Assembly (NCBI GenBank): GCA_035544955.1
Contig: DASZZN010000045.1
Span: 99,916-163,915, forward strand
Length of the DNA stretch: 64,000 bases
Source: Candidatus Dormiibacterota bacterium
GTDB lineage: Bacteria > Chloroflexota > Dormibacteria > CF-121
Direction of reading: 5' to 3'
Below are positions 1 through 10,983 of this stretch, in pieces; position 1 is the stretch's first letter; each line of letters begins with the position of its first letter. The translations under genes and the position numbers were made by a program. The notes below the pieces were generated by a model that had not been told where the DNA came from, did not search any database, and worked only from the letters and a program-made list of their open reading frames with translations.

Positions 1-1705
1 AAACCGGGTCATTGCCTTCCGCGAGGAGTCCCAGCGGCGAGGATAGCGCGATCAGCTCGGTCAGCTGGCGCTCGGCGGCGTCGAGCCGGTTCATCCCAAT
101 GAGGCCGTCCACGTACCAGAAGCTGCAGAGGAGAAACGCCGCGCTCAGGTAGCCCTGGTCATCCGCGCAGTCGTAGCGGCGAACATAGGGGCCGTTCAGC
201 AGCCGCTGGCTGAGGGTCTCGATGGTGGCGCGCATCCTGGGATCGGTCGCCGGCAGAAACCCCAGCACCGGCATCTGCAGCACCGCGGCATCCAGGCACT
301 CGTCGTCGTAAGCCTGCGTAAAGGCGCCAATCTTGGGATTCCAGGCACGTAGTTCGATCTCCGCTCGCAGCGCCGCCGCCTGTTGCTCCCAGACCTCCAG
401 GCGCGACGTGTTGCCGGTCCCCTTCGCCAGCGTGATCGCCCGATCCAACGCGACCCAGCACCACAGCTTGCTGTGGGTGTGATGCTTGCGCGCGCCCTGG
501 AATTCCCAGATGCCGTTGTCGGGTTCGCGACTCAGCTCCCAGACACCGTCGGCGAGGCGCTCGATCACGTGCCAGAGCTTGGTCGAGATGAAACCGCCCT
601 TGCGCTGATAGACCGCCATGCAGTCGATCACCGCCCCGAAGACATCGGTCTGTCGCTGCCCGGCAGCACGGTTGCCGATGCGAACCGGCCGGGCGCCTTC
701 GTAGCCCGCCAGATGCTCGAGGAACGATTCGGGAAGGTGCGGGTCGCCGTCTACCCGATAGAGGATCTGCATGGCAAAGTCGTGGTCGTAGGCGCGGTCG
801 CGGATCCAGTTGATGAAGTCGACGGCTTCCTGCTCGAAACCCGCGCGAAAGAGTGCCGCGATGCCGTACGACGCGTCACGCAGCCAGCAGTAGCGGTAAT
901 CCCAGTTGCGATCGCCGCCCGGGTCTTCCGGGATGGACGTAGTCGGGGCGGCGCAGAGCGCACCGGTCGGCGCGTAGGTCAGGAGCTTGATCACCAGTGA
1001 GGAGCGACGGACGGCGTCCTGGAAGGGACCTTGATAAAGACACTGCTCGAGCCAGCCGACCCAGAAGGCCCGCGTGCGCTCGGCGAGCTCGGTGGCGTCG
1101 CTGCTGCTGGGGAACTTTCGGCCGAGGGCGAAGTAGCGCTCGCCGAAGCCCAGCGTGATCCAGACCTGCGGCCCGGGCTCGACCGTGAAGCGGAAGACGT
1201 AGCGGGGCCGGCCGTCGACTTCCTCCACCGTCCCATGAAGCGGGACGGTCGAGGAAAGGATCACCTCCTGCGCGCCGCCCGAGGCGATGACGATGCCCTC
1301 GCGCTCGGCGAAGCTGGTGCGCGCGCGGCCGTAGGCAGGCGCGGGGTCGAGCACGCACTCGACCTCAACCGGGCCACCCCGGGCCTCGAGGCCGCGGCAG
1401 ATGCGCTTGAGCGACAGGAAGCGCTCGCCCTCGTTGAAGCAGGGCATGAAGTCGGTCACGACGAGGGTCCCTCCTGCCCGGTGGAAGGTCGTGGTCAGGA
1501 TGTTGGTGTCGTGGATGTAGGCTTGCTCGCCCGTGGGCACCGGGTTGACCGGCGCGATGCGGAAGCTGCCCCCACGTTGCTTGTCGAGGATCGCCGCGAA
1601 GATGGAGGGCGAGTCGAACCGTGGGTAGCAGAACCAGTCGACGGCCCCCCCGGTCGAGACCAGGGCCGCGGTTTCGCAATTGCCGATCAGTCCGTAGGGA
1701 TACAC
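1..1705 (-). CDS. GH15 family glycoside hydrolase (glucoamylase/trehalase-like), 3' end outside window
   Basis: Reading leftwards from a GTG at 1705, the frame stays open to the window edge (568 codons). It begins VYPYGLIGNCETAALVS, the usual N-terminus of bacterial GH15 proteins, and carries the family signature GDRNWDYRYCWLRDASY near 870-915. The remaining sequence ends GLLAEGNDPV, so probably only the last few dozen residues are missing. GH15 enzymes hydrolyse alpha-glucosidic bonds; actinobacterial relatives with this N-terminus are trehalases or glucoamylases, and the substrate cannot be settled here. An in-frame TAA five codons upstream of the GTG supports this start. The gene is divergent from pyrG across 108 bp. 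Confidence 0.85.
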   Translation of the reverse strand, partial: MYPYGLIGNCETAALVSTGGAVDWFCYPRFDSPSIFAAILDKQRGGSFRIAPVNPVPTGEQAYIHDTNILTTTFHRAGGTLVVTDFMPCFNEGERFLSLKRICRGLEARGGPVEVECVLDPAPAYGRARTSFAEREGIVIASGGAQEVILSSTVPLHGTVEEVDGRPRYVFRFTVEPGPQVWITLGFGERYFALGRKFPSSSDATELAERTRAFWVGWLEQCLYQGPFQDAVRRSSLVIKLLTYAPTGALCAAPTTSIPEDPGGDRNWDYRYCWLRDASYGIAALFRAGFEQEAVDFINWIRDRAYDHDFAMQILYRVDGDPHLPESFLEHLAGYEGARPVRIGNRAAGQRQTDVFGAVIDCMAVYQRKGGFISTKLWHVIERLADGVWELSREPDNGIWEFQGARKHHTHSKLWCWVALDRAITLAKGTGNTSRLEVWEQQAAALRAEIELRAWNPKIGAFTQAYDDECLDAAVLQMPVLGFLPATDPRMRATIETLSQRLLNGPYVRRYDCADDQGYLSAAFLLCSFWYVDGLIGMNRLDAAERQLTELIALSSPLGLLAEGNDPV

Positions 1706-1798
1706 TGCTTGACCTTACAACGTCATATTGACAATGGACTAACGCCCTCAAACGCGGCAGGATTCATAACTCGACGCGCGGAGGGCGACGCACCCGCG

Positions 1799-4506
<2,708 letters not shown>

Positions 4507-4512
4507 CCTGGG

Positions 4513-4525
4513 GCACAAATTGTGC
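4513..4525. promoter_or_regulatory. Perfect 13-bp palindrome, possible operator
   Basis: GCACAAATTGTGC is an exact inverted repeat (6-bp arms, one central base) just after the glpX stop and 17 bp upstream of the TTGACG -35 of the peptidase promoter. The position suits a regulator site. The arms are too short and the loop too small for a terminator. No cognate regulator is identified. Confidence 0.3.
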
Positions 4526-4542
4526 AAGCGGTGGTGCGTCGT

Positions 4543-4572
4543 TTGACGCGGGGACCAAAACTGGTCTAGACT
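4543..4572 (+). promoter_or_regulatory. Sigma70-type promoter TTGACG-N18-TAGACT
   Basis: The -35 hexamer is TTGACG at 4543-4548 and the -10 is TAGACT at 4567-4572, with an 18-bp spacer. The -10 ends 9 nt before the TTG start of the M23 peptidase, implying a leaderless or nearly leaderless transcript. The same -35 and spacer recur at 6470. Confidence 0.55.
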
Positions 4573-4581
4573 GCCCGGGTT

Positions 4582-5211
4582 TTGGCGAGGGGAATCCCAA
4601 GGCTTGCCGCCCACGGGTGGGCGCTCGCGTGGGCTTTGATCGTGCTGGCTGCGGGGCCGCTCGCATTCCGGCATCCCATCGCCGAGGTCCACGCCACCAG
4701 CGGGAGCGTTACGGTCGCGGCCAGGAGCAGCGTGAGTGAGGCTCCGCTCGGGCCCGGCGGCGAGACCCGCATCCGCGCACAGCGCGCGCCTGCCGTGCCG
4801 GTCGATGACCTGGCACCGCCGGCGGCAATCGCCGAGCTCGTCGCCACTCGTGAACATCTGGTCCGGTTTGTCTGGCCAACTCATGGCACCATCACCCAGA
4901 CGTTCTTCGAGTACCACCCAGGGATCGACATCGCCAACGACGTGGGAACGCCGGAGGTTGCCGCCGACGGGGGGCATGTCGTCTTTGCGGGCTGGGGATC
5001 GTATGGGATTTACGTCGAGATCGACCACGGCAACGGGTTCCATACGATCTACGGGCACATGTCGGCGGTAATGGTCAAAACCGGCCAGGTAGTCACGCAG
5101 GGCCAGGAAATCGGGCTGATGGGCGCGACCGGTCGCGCCAGCGGGCCTCACCTGCATTTCGAGATCCGCTTCGAGGGCACTCCGCAGAACCCGATCGACC
5201 TGTTGTCGTAA
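4582..5211 (+). CDS. Secreted M23 family metallopeptidase
   Basis: A 209-residue protein with a hydrophobic N-terminal segment (about residues 12-28, WALAWALIVLAAGPLAF), likely a signal peptide or anchor, then a linker and a C-terminal LytM/M23 domain (about 95-205). Zinc-binding motifs are present: YHPGIDIAN (H and D), YGHMS, and HLHFEIR near the end. M23 enzymes cut peptidoglycan cross-bridges or stems, so a role in cell-wall remodelling outside the membrane is likely. The start is TTG with no SD but a well-placed promoter directly upstream. A GC-rich hairpin follows the stop. Confidence 0.88.
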   Translation: MARGIPRLAAHGWALAWALIVLAAGPLAFRHPIAEVHATSGSVTVAARSSVSEAPLGPGGETRIRAQRAPAVPVDDLAPPAAIAELVATREHLVRFVWPTHGTITQTFFEYHPGIDIANDVGTPEVAADGGHVVFAGWGSYGIYVEIDHGNGFHTIYGHMSAVMVKTGQVVTQGQEIGLMGATGRASGPHLHFEIRFEGTPQNPIDLLS

Positions 5212-5252
5212 TCGGCCGTCAGTCGGGTTACGCTGCCCCTGACGGCGGCCGA
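5212..5252 (+). terminator. Hairpin directly after M23 peptidase gene
   Basis: TCGGCCGTCAG (5212-5222) pairs with CTGACGGCGGCCGA (5239-5252), with a 3-nt bulge and a 16-nt loop, starting one base after the TAA. There is no U-tract, so this may be a Rho-dependent or transcript-stabilising hairpin instead of a classic intrinsic terminator. Confidence 0.4.
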
Positions 5253-5291
5253 CCTTGATCCACTGAACCCCTTGAACATTAGGTACATTCC

Positions 5292-5902
5292 GTGAGTGGT
5301 ACTAAGGACGCTGGCCGGTCGAAGATGACGGCGGCTGAGCTGATGGCGCTCAAGGCGGAGAGATTGCGCACCGACCCGGTGTACCGAGCCCAAACGGAGG
5401 CCGTGGAAGCGGAGCGTCAGGCTCGCGTGACGGAGCTCCGCCGCGCAGAGCAACCCATCGTGGAAGACCTCAGGAACGTCGGGGTCGAGGTGAGCTCAGT
5501 CTGGGATCTGGTCAACACCGCCGATCCCTATCCGAGGGCCCTGCCGATCCTGCTCAGACACCTGCAGCGTGGCGGATATCCGGACAGGGTCATTGAGAGC
5601 CTCGGACGGGCGCTGGCAGTGCGACCGTCAGCTTCCGTATGGAACACGCTGCGACAGCTCTACCTGGCCGCTCAGGGCGCGGGGAGGAGGAGGGCCTGGC
5701 CGTCGCCCTCGCTGCGTCGGCCACCCCCGATCACCTTGACCAGCTGATCGCCCTGCTGGACGAGAGTAGTCGCAGCAGCACCCGCATCCACTTCCTGCGC
5801 CCGATCAAGCGAGTCGGTGGCAAGCGCGGACTCGACGTGCTCACGTCACTGCAGGACGATCCGCTGTTTGGAAAGGAAGCCCGGGCTCTACTGAAGCGCT
5901 GA
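5292..5902 (+). pseudogene. HEAT-repeat (immunity-like) protein, split by a frameshift
   Basis: Frame one runs from the GTG at 5292 and encodes a conserved segment (EQPIVEDLRNVGVEVSSVWD, then a PYPRALPILL stretch), recalling small HEAT-repeat proteins. After about residue 130 it turns into an R/P-rich tail and stops at 5747. The natural continuation (EEEGLAVALAASATPDHLDQ to the stop at 5902) lies in the -1 frame. The switch falls near the G4 run at 5681-5684, which fits a single-base deletion or a sequencing error. Rejoined, the product would be about 203 residues. The function is unknown; relatives are sometimes annotated as immunity proteins. Confidence 0.6.
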
Positions 5903-5996
5903 AACGCGCCGCGTCGGGGGCTGGCTACGAGGTTGAGCGCCCCTGCTAAGGTGGCCGAGATGGACCCTCCGCGTCTTTGGCGCCTAGAAGCAAACT

Positions 5997-6289
5997 GTGA
6001 CCGCACTACCGGTTGACCCACCTGCATCCGCTCCACAAGAGCTGCGAGATCTCTGGCCCCTGGTGAGACAGTTCGCTCCCTCCGACGATAGGGATCGATC
6101 GCGCTTACTTGCCGGCGCTCCATCCGATGCCTTGAAGGATCTCGTCCGCCGAGTGGACGCCGAGGCCTTTCGGACGATTGACTCATATCTTGATGAGACG
6201 GGCGACGCAGAGGAGGCTGTGCCCTATGGGGATCTAGCGCTGCCATGGAGGCGGGGCAAATCCTTCGCCAGCGCGGAGAAGATGAGTGA
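5997..6289 (+). pseudogene. Small conserved hypothetical protein with frameshifted C-terminus
   Basis: From the GTG at 5997 the protein reads ELRDLWPLVRQFAPSDDRDR and ends its conserved part with TGDAEEAVPYGDLA, a pattern I recall from short acidic hypothetical proteins. The frame then runs on as unrelated sequence to 6455. In the -1 frame, starting at 6245, the sequence MEAGQILRQRGEDE followed by TGA at 6287-6289 gives the C-terminus expected for the family. A one-base loss near 6238-6244 would explain this. No function is known. It sits next to another frameshifted gene. Confidence 0.5.
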
Positions 6290-6469
6290 CCCCGATGGTC
6301 TATCGTCGCGGAGCCAAGATCTATCCGATGTAGCGCGGATGCGGGCAGATCTGGATGCTGGAAGCAGTTTGACGTGCAAAGCCGGACTCGAAGGCTCTGG
6401 ACACGTATTTGACTCGCAGTTGAGTCACTCGTGCGAACCTAATCGACCTGGATGAACCGACCGCCAAGG

Positions 6470-6499
6470 TTGACGTCGGTCCGACCGTCGGGCTATAAA
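6470..6499 (+). promoter_or_regulatory. Sigma70-type promoter TTGACG-N18-TATAAA
   Basis: TTGACG at 6470-6475 and TATAAA at 6494-6499 are separated by 18 bp. The GTG of the radical SAM gene begins 19 nt after the -10, leaving a leader of roughly 10-12 nt. Confidence 0.6.
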
Positions 6500-6518
6500 G
6501 GCCGCTAACGTAGATAGT

Positions 6519-7766
6519 GTGCGACGCGTGCTTTATGCCAGCCGGCGCGGGGAATTGCGTGTTCACCCGACCCTGCAAGCAGTGGCACAAAGTGGGTGGG
6601 ATGTCATTGCTCCCGATCGGCTGATCCCGCTCCCGCCGGGGACAACCCTGATGCATCTCCCCGGTCGGGTGCAGCTCGGCTCGGCCGGTGGCGCCACCGC
6701 CCCAGTCGAAGACCCCGATGCGGTCGCCGTGGCCGCCGTGCTGCCGCCGGGGTACCTACGGACCCTGCTGCCAGCCTACCTGGCCGGCGACGATGCGCCG
6801 GTCCTGCCGCTGTATGGGTACGCCGCGGTGGCCGCCGTCGACGGCGAGCCGTACGTGGCCGCGATGCGAACCGACCGCTGGAGTGCCTGGGACCCACAGG
6901 CGGTCGATCGGCAGCACATCGACCGCGGGATCCGCGCGGCGCGACGTCCAATGCCCGACAGCCGGCTGCTCCGCCACCTCGAGACCTGTGCCACCGACTA
7001 CCGATGCCTGACGGCGCAGAATGTCTTCCTCCGCCGCGGCGAAGGCGCGATCCCCGTTTCGCCCGCGTGCAACGCGGCCTGTCTGGGCTGCATCTCGGAG
7101 CAGTGGGGCGACGTCGCCTCGCCGCAGACCCGCCTCGCCTTCGCTCCCACCGCGGCGGAGATTGCCGAGCTCGCAGCGTGGCACCTGAGCGCCAGCCCGG
7201 CGAACTTCGTTAGCTTTGGTCAGGGCTGCGAGGGCGAGGCGCTGACTCGCGGTGCCGTGCTGGTCGAGGCGACTCGCCGCATCCGGTCGGCCTGGCCGGC
7301 CGCGACCATCCACATCAACACCAATGCCTCACGTCCGGACGTCCTCCGCCGGCTGATCGATGCCGGATTGAATTCGATCCGTATCAGCATCTTCAGCCTC
7401 CACGATGAGCGGTTCCGCGCCTACTACCGGCCGATTGGTTATGGGCTGGAGCAGGTCGCCCAGTGCGCGGAGCTGATGGCCGCCGCCGGCGGACAGGTCA
7501 CGATCAACCTGTTGACCTTCCCCGGCATCAGCGACGCGCCAGCAGAACTCGATGCGTTGGTCGCGTTCGTCCGGGAGCACCGGGTCCACCAGGTGCAGCT
7601 GCGCAGCCTGAACGTCGATCCGCTCTGGCTGCTGGCTCGGATCCCGGATCCCACACGGGGCATTGGCATGCGGGCGTTCGTTCGCGAGCTGGGGGCGCGC
7701 TGCCCGGGGCTCCAGCTGGGCAACTTCACGCGGGCGTGGAGCGTACCGGCGCCGATCTCGGCGTAA
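6519..7766 (+). CDS. Radical SAM protein of unknown substrate
   Basis: A 415-residue protein. An N-terminal domain of about 175 residues without a recognised fold precedes a radical SAM core with the 4Fe-4S motif CNAACLGC (CX3CX2C) near residue 186. The core continues with FGQGCEGE and HINTNASRP and ends without an obvious extra iron-sulfur domain. Radical SAM enzymes use S-adenosylmethionine to generate a radical; the target cannot be inferred here. It has its own promoter at 6470 and is followed 39 bp later by the membrane protease gene, so the two may be cotranscribed. Family is certain, substrate unknown. Confidence 0.85.
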   Translation: MRRVLYASRRGELRVHPTLQAVAQSGWDVIAPDRLIPLPPGTTLMHLPGRVQLGSAGGATAPVEDPDAVAVAAVLPPGYLRTLLPAYLAGDDAPVLPLYGYAAVAAVDGEPYVAAMRTDRWSAWDPQAVDRQHIDRGIRAARRPMPDSRLLRHLETCATDYRCLTAQNVFLRRGEGAIPVSPACNAACLGCISEQWGDVASPQTRLAFAPTAAEIAELAAWHLSASPANFVSFGQGCEGEALTRGAVLVEATRRIRSAWPAATIHINTNASRPDVLRRLIDAGLNSIRISIFSLHDERFRAYYRPIGYGLEQVAQCAELMAAAGGQVTINLLTFPGISDAPAELDALVAFVREHRVHQVQLRSLNVDPLWLLARIPDPTRGIGMRAFVRELGARCPGLQLGNFTRAWSVPAPISA

Positions 7767-7805
7767 CGCCCGGGGCCCGTTTGAAGTGATTGAAAGGCCC
7801 AGGCC

Positions 7806-8717
7806 GTGGGCAAGCTCAATGTGATGGCTGATCTGTATTCGCAGAACCAGGAGCCAACTGCGGGCGGGGCCGATTACGGCTACCGGACCGACCGGCCAGT
7901 CCAGGCCGATATCCCCGCACAGCCTGACAACCGCGGAAGGCGGAACGGCGGGCTGGCAGCGGGAATTCTCGCCTTCCTCGCCTTCGTTTTCGGCAAGCTC
8001 TCCTACGTTGGGCTGCTACTGCTCAAGTTCAAAGGGCTGTGGTTCACCATCGTCTCGACCGGGCTGACGGCCTTGATCTACGCACAGATCTTCGGTTGGG
8101 CCTTCGGCGTCGGCATCGTGCTCCTCATCCTGATCCATGAGAGCGGCCACGTCGTGGTGGCCCGAATTATCGGCCTGCCGGTCAGCCTTCCCGTCATGAT
8201 CCCGTTCCTCGGCGCCTTCGTCAGCATGAAGCAACAGCCGCGTACCGTCGCCCAGGAATCCATCATGGCGATCGGGGGTCCGGTGCTGGGGTCGATCGCT
8301 GCCGGCCTGTGCTACCTCGGCTACCTCGCCACGCCCGACTCGAGCACCGGTCAGCTGTTGCGGGCGCTTGCCTACTTCGGCTTTCTGATCAACCTCTTCA
8401 ATCTGATTCCGCTCACGCCGCTTGACGGTGGCCGCGTGACGTCGTTGCTCTCCAAGTGGTTCAACGTCGCTGGGCTGGCGATTGCGGCCGGGCTGCTCCT
8501 CTTCGAGTTGCAGTCCGGAACGAGGGTGAGCCCGGTCCTCTTCCTGGTCTTGATCTTCGGGGCCTTCTCCACCTACCAGCGGTTTCGGTCGACGGTCCTC
8601 AATCCGGCCTACTACGCCGTTGACGCCCAGACGAAGGTCATCGTCGGAGCCGTTTACCTCGGGCTGCTCTTCGCACTGGGCGTTGGCATGCTTCAGACGT
8701 CCGCCATCTTGAGATAG
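7806..8717 (+). CDS. Site-2 protease family (M50) integral membrane metalloprotease
   Basis: A 303-residue polytopic protein. A hydrophilic N-terminus of about 45 residues is followed by several membrane segments. The zinc motif HESGH lies in a membrane segment near residue 111 and the second conserved motif [12 protein letters not shown] near 198-209, which together define the M50 family. Such enzymes cut substrates within the membrane. The start used is GTG at 7806; an in-frame ATG at 7824 is an alternative. It lies between the radical SAM gene and rpmE, and its end overlaps the rpmE promoter region. The substrate is unknown. Confidence 0.85.
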   Translation: MGKLNVMADLYSQNQEPTAGGADYGYRTDRPVQADIPAQPDNRGRRNGGLAAGILAFLAFVFGKLSYVGLLLLKFKGLWFTIVSTGLTALIYAQIFGWAFGVGIVLLILIHESGHVVVARIIGLPVSLPVMIPFLGAFVSMKQQPRTVAQESIMAIGGPVLGSIAAGLCYLGYLATPDSSTGQLLRALAYFGFLINLFNLIPLTPLDGGRVTSLLSKWFNVAGLAIAAGLLLFELQSGTRVSPVLFLVLIFGAFSTYQRFRSTVLNPAYYAVDAQTKVIVGAVYLGLLFALGVGMLQTSAILR

Positions 8718-8720
8718 AAT
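8692..8720 (+). promoter_or_regulatory. Promoter TTCAGA-N17-TAGAAT for rpmE
   Basis: TTCAGA (8692-8697) and TAGAAT (8715-8720) are spaced 17 bp. The -10 ends 10 nt before the rpmE ATG with only a C-rich run between, so no SD is available and a leaderless mRNA is likely. The -35 lies inside the end of the preceding gene. Confidence 0.5.
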
Positions 8721-8730
8721 TGGGACCCCC

Positions 8731-8937
8731 ATGAAAGCCACCATCCATCCGACCTACTACCACGATGCCGTGGTCGTCTGCCTGTGCGGCAACAAGTTCA
8801 CCACCGGCTCGACTCAGAAAGAGCTCAAGACCGAGGTCTGTTCGGTCTGCCATCCCTTCTTCAGCGGCCAGCAGCGAATCGTCGATACGCAGGGCCGCGT
8901 CGACCGGTTCCAGCAGCGCCAGCAGCGGAAGAGATAA
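8731..8937 (+). CDS. rpmE: 50S ribosomal protein L31
   Basis: A 68-residue protein starting [20 protein letters not shown]. Cysteines in CLCG and CSVCHPFF form the zinc-binding set of the C+ type of L31. A basic C-terminal tail ends RQQRKR. L31 bridges the large and small ribosomal subunits. The start at ATG 8731 is fixed by homology and by the upstream -10. It heads the series DUF1385–prfA–prmC–tsaC–glyA. Confidence 0.96.
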   Translation: MKATIHPTYYHDAVVVCLCGNKFTTGSTQKELKTEVCSVCHPFFSGQQRIVDTQGRVDRFQQRQQRKR

Positions 8938-8989
8938 GCCGCTACCCCGTTGAGCCCTCTGTGGCCAGCGGCGTTGCGCAGGGACTAGG

Positions 8990-9883
8990 ATGAGCGCGGC
9001 TGTGAGCCAGGACAAGTTCTTCTACGGCGGCCAGGCCGTGCTCGAGGGCGTCATGATGCGCGGCCGCACCACCTACGCGGTCGCCGTCCGCAAGCCCGAC
9101 GGCGAGATCCAGGTCTTGCGCGAGCGCCTGCGGTCCATCATCTACACCCACCCGGTCTGGAAGCTGCCGCTGCTCCGCGGTCTGGCCGGGCTCTGGGAGC
9201 AGCTCCACCTCGGCATGAAGGCGCTGATGTGGTCGGCGAACATCCAGGCCGCCGCCGAGCAGGTGGAACTGAGCGCGACCACCATCCGCGTGACGATGGC
9301 GATCGCGGTGGCCGGCGCGTTGCTCTTTTTCCTTGGCGTCCCCCTGCTGGCGGCGGGCTTCCTGAGCCGCGGTCACAGCAATCTCTTCTTCGGGGTGGTC
9401 GACGGGGCGGTCCGGATCGCGCTGCTCTTGCTCTACCTCTATGCCATCTCCTTCAAGGCGGAGATCGCGCGACTCTTCGCCTACCACGGTGCCGAGCACA
9501 AGACGATCAATGCCTACGAAGCGGGGCTTCCGCTCGACGTGCCCAACGTGCGGACGCAGAGCACGCTCCATCCGCGCTGCGGCACCGGCTTCCTGCTCGC
9601 CGTGATGGTCGTCAGCGCCTTTGTCTTTGGATTGGTCGGCCGTCCGGCCCTGCCCCTTTTGCTGCTGTCGCGCGTCGTGCTCATCCCGGTGATTGCCATG
9701 CTGGCCTATGAGTTCATTCGCTTTGCCGGCCGACATCGGAACAACCCGATCGTGAAGGTGCTGATCCTCCCGTTCCTCCTGACCCAGAAGCTCACCACGC
9801 GGGAACCGGACGACCGTCAGATCGAGGTGGCACTGGCGGCATTCGAGGGAGCCCGGCAAGAGGAGAAAGAGGCCGCGGCCTGA
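8990..9883 (+). CDS. DUF1385 family membrane protein
   Basis: The 297-residue protein begins FFYGGQAVLEGVMMRGRTTY near residue 10, the DUF1385 signature. It has hydrophobic stretches near residues 100-125 and 140-160 and in the last third (about 200-245), with AYHGAEHKTINAYEAG between them. DUF1385 proteins are predicted membrane metal-dependent proteins of unknown function. In several phyla they sit next to rpmE and prfA, as here. The TGA overlaps the ATG of prfA by one base (TGATG), so translation is probably coupled. Confidence 0.92.
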   Translation: MSAAVSQDKFFYGGQAVLEGVMMRGRTTYAVAVRKPDGEIQVLRERLRSIIYTHPVWKLPLLRGLAGLWEQLHLGMKALMWSANIQAAAEQVELSATTIRVTMAIAVAGALLFFLGVPLLAAGFLSRGHSNLFFGVVDGAVRIALLLLYLYAISFKAEIARLFAYHGAEHKTINAYEAGLPLDVPNVRTQSTLHPRCGTGFLLAVMVVSAFVFGLVGRPALPLLLLSRVVLIPVIAMLAYEFIRFAGRHRNNPIVKVLILPFLLTQKLTTREPDDRQIEVALAAFEGARQEEKEAAA

Positions 9884-10983
9884 TGTTCGAACAGCTCGAA
9901 GCCGTTCGGGCCCGGTACTACGCGATCACCGAGCGGCTGGCGGACCCCGCGGTTCATGCCGACCTCAAGGAACTCCAGCGGCTGAGCAAAGAGCAGGCCC
10001 AGCTCCGCGACCTGGTGCACCTCTATGAAGCCTACCGCCGTGCCGAGCGCGGCATGGCCGAAGCCCGCGAACTGGCCGAACAGGAGCGAGATCCCGAGAT
10101 GCAGGCCTACGCACGCCAGGAATTGGAGAAGCAGCAGGCGGAACGCGACCGCCTCGAAGGCGAGCTCAACGTCGCCCTCGTGCCCAAGGATCCCACCGAC
10201 GACAAGGACGTGATCGTCGAGATCCGGCAGGGGACCGGCGGTGATGAGGCGGGATTGTTTGCCGCCGACCTCTTCCGCATGTACAGCCGCTATGCTGAGT
10301 CGCATCGCTGGAAGGTCGACCTGCTCTCGGAGAACGTGACCGAGCGCGGCGGCTTCAAAGAGGTGGTCTTCGAGGTTCGCGGTCGAGGCGCCTACTCGCG
10401 CCTGAAATTCGAGAACGGCGTGCACCGCGTGCAGCGGGTGCCGGAGACCGAGGCGCAAGGACGCATCCACACCTCGACAGCCACCGTCGTGGTGATGCCC
10501 GAGGCTGAGGACGTCGATGTTGTCATCAATCCAGAGCGGCTCAAGGTCGACGTCTACCGCTCCGGCGGGCACGGCGGGCAGAGCGTCAACACCACGGACT
10601 CGGCGGTCCGCCTCACCTACACGCCCGAGGACGGCGGTGCGCCTATCGTTGTCACCTGCCAGGACGAGCGCTCTCAGCTCAAGAACAAGGCCAAGGCGGA
10701 AAAGGTGCTGATGACCCGCCTGCTCGACCGCCAGATGGCGCAGCAGCAGGAGGCCCTGACCGAGGTCCGTCGTTCAGCCGTCGGCTCGGGCGATCGCAGC
10801 GAAAAAGTCCGTACCTATAACTATCCGGAAGGCCGGATCACCGACCACCGGATCGACTTCAAGTACTACAAGCTGCCCCAGTTCGTCGAGGCCGGCGACC
10901 TCGACCCGGTGATCGATCGTTTGATCGCCTGGGACCGCGGGAACCGGTTGAGCGAACCGCCGAATGGCGCCGCGCGCAACTGA
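9883..10983 (+). CDS. prfA: Peptide chain release factor 1
   Basis: A 366-residue class I release factor. The stop-codon recognition motif PxT is present as PET in RVPETEAQGRIHTST (UAA/UAG specificity) and the peptidyl-tRNA hydrolysis motif GGQ appears in SGGHGGQSVNTTDSAV. RF1 ends translation on the ribosome and is methylated at the GGQ glutamine by PrmC, encoded next. Its 3' end overlaps prmC by 20 bp. RF2 is encoded separately at 59.6 kb. Confidence 0.97.
   Translation: MFEQLEAVRARYYAITERLADPAVHADLKELQRLSKEQAQLRDLVHLYEAYRRAERGMAEARELAEQERDPEMQAYARQELEKQQAERDRLEGELNVALVPKDPTDDKDVIVEIRQGTGGDEAGLFAADLFRMYSRYAESHRWKVDLLSENVTERGGFKEVVFEVRGRGAYSRLKFENGVHRVQRVPETEAQGRIHTSTATVVVMPEAEDVDVVINPERLKVDVYRSGGHGGQSVNTTDSAVRLTYTPEDGGAPIVVTCQDERSQLKNKAKAEKVLMTRLLDRQMAQQQEALTEVRRSAVGSGDRSEKVRTYNYPEGRITDHRIDFKYYKLPQFVEAGDLDPVIDRLIAWDRGNRLSEPPNGAARN

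Noticed and set aside
1728..1733. TTGACA hexamer upstream of pyrG
   Set aside because: No -10 lies at 16-19 bp; the TAGAAT at 1799 is too far away to pair with it.
8942..9859. 305-codon minus-strand frame opposite DUF1385
   Set aside because: It is the mirror of a conserved gene, rich in R/H/D/Q, without recognisable domains.
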